A stretch of 5,945 nucleotides of DNA. Origin: Dictyoglomaceae bacterium (GTDB lineage Bacteria; Dictyoglomota; Dictyoglomia; Dictyoglomales; Dictyoglomaceae). The position numbers and the translations under genes are program-made. The DNA is taken from NCBI GenBank assembly GCA_028276205.1, contig JAPYWU010000091.1:1-5945 (forward strand), given 5' to 3'. Each line of letters starts with the position of its first letter. Positions within the stretch are counted from its first letter, which is position 1. The notes beneath the pieces were generated by a model. The model had not been told where the DNA came from and ran no database searches. It saw only the letters and a list, made by a program, of their open reading frames with translations. This document shows positions 1-4,487 of the stretch, piece by piece.

Positions 1-10
1 CTTATTTCCC

Positions 11-23
11 TATTTTTTACAAA
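11..23. repeat. 13-bp direct repeat flanking the ROK gene (downstream copy)
   Basis: TATTTTTTACAAA here is identical to 1298-1310 in the ROK promoter. It lies just past the ROK stop codon, where it could precede the next gene to the left on the minus strand. With only two copies of an AT-rich 13-mer, chance is a real possibility. Confidence 0.3.
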
Positions 24-32
24 AAAATAAAA

Positions 33-1247
33 TTATCTATAAATCTCTTCTTCTGCTCTCTCAAATATTTTCTTAAGCAAAGTCTCTTCTATTACCTCTG
101 CTGCAGCTCCTATAGGTCCTGTTAAGCTACCTAATTTAGTAGTAATAATCTCTGGTATAGGAGGAAAAGCATGAAGATTTACTACTCTCTTTACAGGATC
201 CAAAAGAAGGTCCTCTGCCTTGGAAAGTCCACCAGCAATGATAACAATTTCAGGATTCAATAGATTTATAAGATTAGCGATACCTATACCCAAATAAGTT
301 CCAAGCTCTTCAAAAATATTAAGAACAAATCTATCTCCAGATTTTCCAGCCTCAATAATCTCATCTAAAATCTCATCTCTACTCTTATTTTCCAAATTCA
401 CCCTCGTATATGCATTCTTGCGAATACCTTCTATTATTTTTTCATAGAGCACCTGAGTTGAAACATAACTCTCTAAGCATCCATAACTTCCACATTTACA
501 TTTATTTCCATTCTTCTCTATAATTGTATGTCCAAACTCTCCAGCTCTATCATCAGGTCCCCTATAAATTTTACCATCAAGCACCAATCCTGCACTTACA
601 CCGCTTCCTACCCTTACACATATAAGATTATCCTTACCAATACCCGCACCATACCAAAGCTCACCATAAGTGACTGCTTTTACTATATGCTCAATAAAAA
701 TAGGAACTCCTTCTATGTATTTAGAAAGATAATCCTTTATTTTTACATTTCTCCATCCAAGATTTGGAGAAAATATACACACTCCTTCCCTTCTATTTAT
801 TGTACCAGGTACCGCTAACCCAACTCCAATAATATCCTCTTTATTTACTCCATCAACCAAGGAGCGATATATACTAACTACTCCATTCAAAACCGTATCT
901 ACATCATTGTTATATAAAACAATACTTTCTTTTCTCAAAACCTTCCCAGAAAGAGCCATTAATATACCTGTAATCTTATCCTTTTCTATCTCTATCCCTA
1001 TAGGATAATAACCCACCTCATTAAGAGTTAGCTCTATAGGACGTCTGCCAACTTTTGTTATCTGTGCAGGACTTTCTTTTATTATCCCCACACTTATGAG
1101 ATTTTCCACAATACTCGATACCGCAGAGGGACTTAATTTTGTAATCTTAGAAATATCATAACGAGATATGGGACCCATTCTCCTTATGGTGTCAAGTACT
1201 AAAGATATATTAGCAATTCTCATACTTTTTATATTTACAGGTTTCAA
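33..1247 (-). CDS. ROK-family transcriptional regulator (winged-helix DNA-binding domain plus non-kinase ROK sugar-sensor domain)
   Basis: A 404-residue protein of the length usual for NagC/XylR/Mlc-type ROK repressors. Residues about 10-77 form a MarR-like winged helix-turn-helix: a recognition helix near 38-51 (LSPSAVSSIVENL) and a wing at GRRPIELTLN (68-77). Residues about 82-390 are the ROK domain. The zinc site is kept (E237-F-G-H240, then C250, C252, C257 in the CxCGxxGCLE pattern), as are GSG (214-216) and AGG (338-340). The kinase features are lost: the DxGGT phosphate loop reads EIEKD (86-90), and the usual Asn-Asp pair that binds the sugar and supplies the catalytic base is H187-I188. 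It is therefore most likely a cytoplasmic repressor, not a sugar kinase; its effector and targets cannot be read from the window. The start is TTG (1245-1247), chosen because a GGAGGT lies 8 nt upstream; an ATG at residue 9 has no such site. Family assignment is firm and the repressor role is inferred. Confidence 0.93.
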   Translation of the reverse strand: MKPVNIKSMRIANISLVLDTIRRMGPISRYDISKITKLSPSAVSSIVENLISVGIIKESPAQITKVGRRPIELTLNEVGYYPIGIEIEKDKITGILMALSGKVLRKESIVLYNNDVDTVLNGVVSIYRSLVDGVNKEDIIGVGLAVPGTINRREGVCIFSPNLGWRNVKIKDYLSKYIEGVPIFIEHIVKAVTYGELWYGAGIGKDNLICVRVGSGVSAGLVLDGKIYRGPDDRAGEFGHTIIEKNGNKCKCGSYGCLESYVSTQVLYEKIIEGIRKNAYTRVNLENKSRDEILDEIIEAGKSGDRFVLNIFEELGTYLGIGIANLINLLNPEIVIIAGGLSKAEDLLLDPVKRVVNLHAFPPIPEIITTKLGSLTGPIGAAAEVIEETLLKKIFERAEEEIYR

Positions 1248-1255
1248 CTTTCTTG

Positions 1256-1261
1256 ACCTCC
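1256..1261 (-). promoter_or_regulatory. Shine-Dalgarno site setting the TTG start of the ROK regulator
   Basis: On the minus strand this reads GGAGGT, ending 8 nt before TTG at 1247. That spacing fits initiation at TTG and not at the ATG at 1223, which would lie 32 nt from the site. Confidence 0.8.
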
Positions 1262-1285
1262 AATCAAAAAAAATTTTTTTACCCT

Positions 1286-1305
1286 AAAAAATTATATTAT
1301 TTTTT
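1286..1305. promoter_or_regulatory. Candidate operator: near-palindrome over the -10 box of the ROK promoter
   Basis: Two perfect 7-bp inverted arms, AAAAAAT (1286-1292) and ATTTTTT (1299-1305), are separated by 6 bp; 18 of 20 positions are symmetric overall. The element overlaps the TATAAT box of the adjacent regulator gene, where a bound dimer would block transcription. ROK repressors often autoregulate through AT-rich inverted repeats. In such AT-rich DNA a chance symmetry cannot be excluded. Confidence 0.35.
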
Positions 1306-1320
1306 ACAAATTAAAGTCAA
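1291..1320 (-). promoter_or_regulatory. Promoter of the ROK regulator gene (sigma-A type)
   Basis: On the minus strand, TTGACT (1315-1320) is a -35 box with 5 of 6 consensus bases. It is followed after 18 nt by a perfect TATAAT -10 box (1291-1296). Transcription should start near 1284, giving a leader of roughly 37 nt that contains the GGAGGT site. This is a sequence match only; no start site was measured. Confidence 0.7.
1298..1310. repeat. 13-bp direct repeat flanking the ROK gene (promoter copy)
   Basis: This is the second exact copy of the motif at 11-23. It lies between the -35 and -10 boxes of the ROK promoter and overlaps the right arm of the near-palindrome at 1286-1305, a position suited to a repressor site. 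Confidence 0.3.
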
Positions 1321-1412
1321 TAAAATAAATATAATTCAGGGATTGCAATAGAAGCTTAAAGGAATATCTTTTTATATTTGTATTATTTAACTTAAGCGTA
1401 AAAATTGTCCAT

Positions 1413-1421
1413 TGTGATAAT
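1413..1421 (+). promoter_or_regulatory. Probable extended -10 promoter of the ferritin-VIT1 fusion gene
   Basis: TG-T-GATAAT gives an extended -10 motif (TG at 1413-1414, hexamer 1416-1421, 5 of 6 match to TATAAT). No good -35 box lies 16-18 nt upstream, which fits an extended -10 promoter. TATAGT at 1423-1428 is an alternative hexamer. The leader would be short and ends in a very strong ribosome-binding site. No recognisable Fur, DtxR or MntR box was seen. Confidence 0.4.
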
Positions 1422-1431
1422 ATATAGTAAG

Positions 1432-1440
1432 AAAGGAGGT
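1432..1440 (+). promoter_or_regulatory. Strong Shine-Dalgarno site of the ferritin-VIT1 fusion gene
   Basis: AAAGGAGGT is a near-complete complement of the 16S rRNA 3' end and lies 5 nt before the ATG at 1446. It fixes the start codon. Confidence 0.85.
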
Positions 1441-1445
1441 AAAAA

Positions 1446-2306
1446 ATGGAAGAAAAGATTTTATTAAAAATGCAGAAGAACGAAATAACCGAACATAATA
1501 TATATAAAATTCTTTCCAAATGGTTAAAAGATGAAAAAAATAGTGAAATACTTCTAAAAATTTCTCAAGATGAATTAAGCCACTACAACATATTAAAGAG
1601 TATAACCAAAAAAGATTTAAAGCCTAATAAGTTTAAGATCTATTTATATCTTTTTCTTACAAAAATCTTTGGTTTTACCTTTGTGCTTAAACTTATGGAA
1701 AAAGGAGAGGACAAAGCAATAGAAAATTATATAAAGGTCATAAATAATTATCCGAAAATTAATAAAATTCTTGAAGATGAAAAAGAACATGAACAGAAAT
1801 TATTAAATACCTTAGATGAAGAGAGATTAAACTATATTGGATCAATGGTTCTTGGATTATCAGATGCTTTGGTAGAACTTACAGGTACCTTAGCAGGTTT
1901 AACTTTTGCCTTTCAAAATACAAAGCTTATATCCATATCTGGATTAATAACGGGAATTGCAGCTGCACTATCAATGGCAGGATCAGAGTATCTCTCTACG
2001 AAAGCAGAATCTTCTGAAAGAAATCCCTTAAAATCTGCAATAATTACTGGAATAACATATATTATAACAGTTTTAGTTTTAATTTTTCCCTATTTAATAA
2101 CACAAAATTATATACTTGCTTTATTTTTAGCTCTTCTCTTTGCAGTTATTTTAGTGGTAATCTTCAATTTTTATATATCAGTTGCAAAGGACTTTGAGTT
2201 TAATAAAAGATTCTTAGAGATGACAATTATTATCTTTTCCGTATCCTTTATAAGTTTCTTAATAGGGATTTTCATCAAAAAAGTTTTAGGAATCAATATG
2301 GATTAA
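1446..2306 (+). CDS. Ferritin-like (rubrerythrin-type) diiron domain fused to a VIT1/CCC1-family membrane transporter
   Basis: A 286-residue membrane protein, probably an exporter of iron and/or manganese at the cytoplasmic membrane. Residues about 1-125 form a four-helix ferritin/rubrerythrin-like domain with a plausible diiron ligand set: E16; E43 and H46 (ExxH in DELSHYNIL); E88 or E93; and E112 and H115 (ExxH in EDEKEH). Residues about 130-282 are the DUF125/VIT1 region with about five membrane segments (about 130-156, 161-183, 197-219, 222-246, 258-282). Family hallmarks are GLSDALVELTGTLAG (137-151) and AGSEYLSTKAE (178-188). The long Glu-rich cytosolic loop found between TM2 and TM3 in eukaryotic VIT1 is only a short linker here; the N-terminal diiron domain probably takes its metal-binding role. 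The architecture resembles the membrane-bound ferritin MbfA of alphaproteobacteria. It appears monocistronic, divergent from the ROK gene and convergent with nuoF. Fold assignment is strong; metal specificity and direction of transport are inferred from relatives. Confidence 0.9.
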   Translation: MEEKILLKMQKNEITEHNIYKILSKWLKDEKNSEILLKISQDELSHYNILKSITKKDLKPNKFKIYLYLFLTKIFGFTFVLKLMEKGEDKAIENYIKVINNYPKINKILEDEKEHEQKLLNTLDEERLNYIGSMVLGLSDALVELTGTLAGLTFAFQNTKLISISGLITGIAAALSMAGSEYLSTKAESSERNPLKSAIITGITYIITVLVLIFPYLITQNYILALFLALLFAVILVVIFNFYISVAKDFEFNKRFLEMTIIIFSVSFISFLIGIFIKKVLGINMD

Positions 2307-2307
2307 G

Positions 2308-2332
2308 AAGGGGAAGCTATAAGCTTCCCCTT
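2308..2332. terminator. Perfect hairpin between convergent genes, likely bidirectional terminator
   Basis: The arms AAGGGGAAGCT (2308-2318) and AGCTTCCCCTT (2322-2332) pair perfectly over 11 bp around a 3-base loop. It fills almost the whole gap between the fusion-gene stop (2304-2306) and the nuoF stop (2331-2333), overlapping the latter by two bases. Symmetry lets it work on both strands, but neither side has a long T-run (TTAAGATAAAA on plus, TTCTTAATCC on minus). Intrinsic termination is therefore likely but not textbook; the stem could also protect 3' ends. Confidence 0.7.
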
Positions 2333-3962
2333 AAGATAAAACCTCCACTTTTCTTCCACACCTATTTGCTACACAATATTTTTCCTTAAAATGATTTATA
2401 AACTCATCTTTAAAATATCTAATTGCAGAAACCACAGGAAGATGTACCGATTGCCCTAATGGACAGAAGGATGTGTCCTTCATTACAAGACTAATATTCA
2501 CCATCTCATCTATATCCTCTTCAGAACCTTCTAAATTAGCAAACCTATTTATTATCTCCACCAATCTCTTAGTACCAACCCTGCAAGGAGTACACCTACC
2601 ACAAGATTCATGCTCAAAAAATCTCAAAATACTTTTCAGCATATCTACAATACACGCTGATTCATTCATAACTAATATAGCCCCAGATCCGAGAACTGCC
2701 TTATATTCTTTTAGGTTTTCAAAATCCATCTTAACATCAAGCATCTCCTCTCCTAAAAAGGCACCAGCTGCTCCCCCTACCAATGCACACTTAAACTTTT
2801 TTCCATCCTTTATCCCACCACCATATTGGAAAATTATCTCTCTCAAAGGAGTACCCATCTCTACCTCTATAAGGCCTGCATTTATCACATCTCCTAATAT
2901 GGTGTAAACCTTAGTGCCTGGACATTTTTCTGTTCCAAATTGCCTAAACCATTCAGCACCATTTCTTACAATATCAGGAATATTAGCTAATGTTTCCACA
3001 TTATTTACCACCGTTGGTTTATTTCTCAACCCTTGAGAAACAGGGTAAGGAGGTTTTATCCTTGGAACTCCTCTTTTACCTTCCAAAGATTCTATTAAAG
3101 CAGTCTCTTCTCCACAAATATAAGCACCTGCTCCTTTCCTTACCTCTATATCAAAGGAAAAATTACTACCGAGAATATTATCTCCAAGAAGCCCATACTC
3201 CTTTGCTGTTTGAATAGCTTTCTGCATGCGATCTATGGATAATTTATATTCCCCTCTAATATAAATATATCCCTTTTTAGCTCCTACCGCATAGCCTGCT
3301 ATAGTCATGGCTTCAACTATTCTATAAGGATCACCCTCCAGAATTAATCTATCTTTGAAGGTACCTGGCTCTCCTTCATCAGCATTACATATAACATATT
3401 TTTCATCTGAAGGAATTTTATAAGTAAATTCCCATTTCAAACCTGTAGGGAAACCCGCTCCTCCTCTACCTCTGAGTCCTGAATCTTTAACCACTTTTAT
3501 TACATCTTCAGGTTTCATTTCAAAAATAGCCTTAGTTAGGCCATCAAATCCATCGGAAGCTATATATTCCTCTATACTTTCAGGATTTATAACTCCACTA
3601 TTTTTAAGTACAATCCTTACTTGCCTCTTGGTTAATCCAACCTCTTCCTTTACTACTACTGATGGAGTAATAATATTTTCTATCATAAGTCTCTTTAATG
3701 GTCTTCCCTTTATAAAATGTTCCTCCACTAATTCTGGAATATCTTCTGGCTTTACATTGCCATAATAAACCCCTTCAGGATAAACTACCATTACTACGCC
3801 TTTCCCAATAATTCCAAGAGGACCAGTTTCAATTACTCCTACTTCCTTATCAATACCCCTTCTTCTTAGTTCATTTATCAAAGCTTCTTCTACAGCTTTT
3901 GCTCCTGCCAACAAAGTATTTGCATCTATGGATATCAAAACATGACTTCTTACTATACTCAT
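2331..3962 (-). CDS. nuoF: NuoF/HydB-like NADH-binding diaphorase subunit with degenerate N-terminal 2Fe-2S domain and no C-terminal ferredoxin domain
   Basis: A 543-residue cytoplasmic flavoprotein of the complex I 51-kDa family, which oxidises NAD(P)H through FMN or runs in reverse. Residues about 1-95 are a thioredoxin-like domain of the kind that carries a 2Fe-2S cluster in HydB/HndC relatives; S11, T16, P48 and I52 occupy the four cysteine positions, so no cluster is expected there. The FMN/NADH core is intact: GRGGAGFPTGLKW (165-177), CNADEGEPGTFKDR (192-205), and GAGAYICGEETALI (277-290). An SLBB-like region follows at about 350-430. The N3-type 4Fe-4S ligands are present: C454, C457, C460 in ESCGRCTPCRVG, and C500 in FCPLG. 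The protein ends soon after C530/C535, where relatives such as the roughly 620-residue Thermotoga HydB continue into a 2x[4Fe-4S] ferredoxin domain. The ATG overlaps the nuoE stop by 4 bases (ATGA), with GAGGGGG 5 nt upstream, so translation is probably coupled. No catalytic partner gene adjoins it. Confidence 0.93.
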   Translation of the reverse strand: MSIVRSHVLISIDANTLLAGAKAVEEALINELRRRGIDKEVGVIETGPLGIIGKGVVMVVYPEGVYYGNVKPEDIPELVEEHFIKGRPLKRLMIENIITPSVVVKEEVGLTKRQVRIVLKNSGVINPESIEEYIASDGFDGLTKAIFEMKPEDVIKVVKDSGLRGRGGAGFPTGLKWEFTYKIPSDEKYVICNADEGEPGTFKDRLILEGDPYRIVEAMTIAGYAVGAKKGYIYIRGEYKLSIDRMQKAIQTAKEYGLLGDNILGSNFSFDIEVRKGAGAYICGEETALIESLEGKRGVPRIKPPYPVSQGLRNKPTVVNNVETLANIPDIVRNGAEWFRQFGTEKCPGTKVYTILGDVINAGLIEVEMGTPLREIIFQYGGGIKDGKKFKCALVGGAAGAFLGEEMLDVKMDFENLKEYKAVLGSGAILVMNESACIVDMLKSILRFFEHESCGRCTPCRVGTKRLVEIINRFANLEGSEEDIDEMVNISLVMKDTSFCPLGQSVHLPVVSAIRYFKDEFINHFKEKYCVANRCGRKVEVLS

Positions 3963-4420
3963 AAATTCCCCCTCTTTTCCTCCAATATTTTATCTATTTT
4001 CTCAAAGGTAAGATTTCCATAAACCTCATCATTAATCATCATAGCGGGAGCTACCGCACATACTCCGAGACAGCTTGTAAGTTCCAGAGTAAAAAGTCTA
4101 TCAGGAGTGGTTTCTCCAACCTTTATCTTTAATTTTTTCTCTAAATATTCTAAAAGGGACTCAGATCCAACTAAATGACATGGGGGTGAGTCACATAATC
4201 TTATCACATATCTTCCTCTTGGTTTTAAACTAAACATGGAATAAAAAGATGCCACACCCTCCACATAGCTCACAGGAAGATCCAAATATTCTGCACAAAG
4301 TTTTATATCTTCTGGAGTTAAATAATTATAAGGATTATTATCTTGTAGGGCATGAAGAATCTCAATAATATAATCTGGGTTTTTGGGAAAGCTTTTTAGA
4401 ATTTCTTCTTTTGTTTTCAT
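3959..4420 (-). CDS. nuoE: NuoE/HydC-like 2Fe-2S thioredoxin-like diaphorase subunit
   Basis: A 153-residue protein of the complex I 24-kDa family, the usual length for NuoE, HydC and HndA. A helical N-terminal part (about 1-65, including SYVEGVASFYSMF at 51-63) precedes a thioredoxin-like fold with the intact 2Fe-2S ligand set C76-xxxx-C81 (CDSPPC) and C117-xxx-C121 (CLGVC). It should pair with the NuoF product as an electron-transfer heterodimer in the cytoplasm, carrying electrons between the FMN/4Fe-4S subunit and an acceptor or donor. The ATG at 4420 is preceded two codons upstream by an in-frame TAA, so the start cannot be much earlier; a G-rich GGGGG element (4430-4434) 9 nt upstream is a wobble-tolerant ribosome-binding site. 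It is first in the two-gene operon. Whether the complex serves a hydrogenase, another oxidoreductase or a free carrier is not shown here. Confidence 0.95.
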   Translation of the reverse strand: MKTKEEILKSFPKNPDYIIEILHALQDNNPYNYLTPEDIKLCAEYLDLPVSYVEGVASFYSMFSLKPRGRYVIRLCDSPPCHLVGSESLLEYLEKKLKIKVGETTPDRLFTLELTSCLGVCAVAPAMMINDEVYGNLTFEKIDKILEEKRGNL

Positions 4421-4457
4421 GTTTTACAACCCCCAAATTTTATGTTTCCTTTTAAAT

Positions 4458-4487
4458 AGTGTAAAATATAACGATTTAATCTGTCAA
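4458..4487 (-). promoter_or_regulatory. Promoter of the nuoE-nuoF operon
   Basis: On the minus strand a perfect TTGACA -35 box (4482-4487) is followed after 18 nt by TACACT (4458-4463, 4 of 6 match to TATAAT). Transcription would begin near 4451, about 30 nt before the nuoE ATG. The -35 box overlaps the stop codon of the upstream HD-GYP gene. This suggests nuoEF is transcribed independently, although read-through cannot be excluded because no hairpin terminator separates the genes. Confidence 0.6.

Noticed and set aside
528..818. Plus-strand open frame of 96 codons inside the ROK gene
   Set aside because: It is antisense to a well-supported ROK coding region, resembles no family, and has no ribosome-binding site worth noting; a shadow frame.
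1266..1280. A8T7 tract in the ROK leader as a terminator or operator
   Set aside because: It is self-complementary but has no loop and no GC stem. It is probably just low-complexity AT DNA in the leader, although it could bend the DNA.
1321..1412. Possible riboswitch or small RNA upstream of the metal transporter gene
   Set aside because: The segment is AT-rich with no stable stems and no recognisable metal-sensing riboswitch core; the predicted promoter lies downstream of it.
1304..1519. Minus-strand open frame of 71 codons rich in hydrophobic residues across the divergent gap
   Set aside because: It runs antisense over the strong ribosome-binding site and start of the ferritin-VIT1 gene and over the ROK promoter. 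Its Ile/Phe/Tyr-rich composition is what AT-rich noise gives.
2473..2907. Plus-strand open frame of 144 codons inside nuoF
   Set aside because: It is antisense to the conserved N3 cluster and SLBB region of nuoF; the Ser/Pro-rich composition is typical of a shadow frame.
2990..3217. Plus-strand open frame of 75 codons inside nuoF
   Set aside because: It is antisense to the conserved FMN-binding core of nuoF and has no supporting motif.
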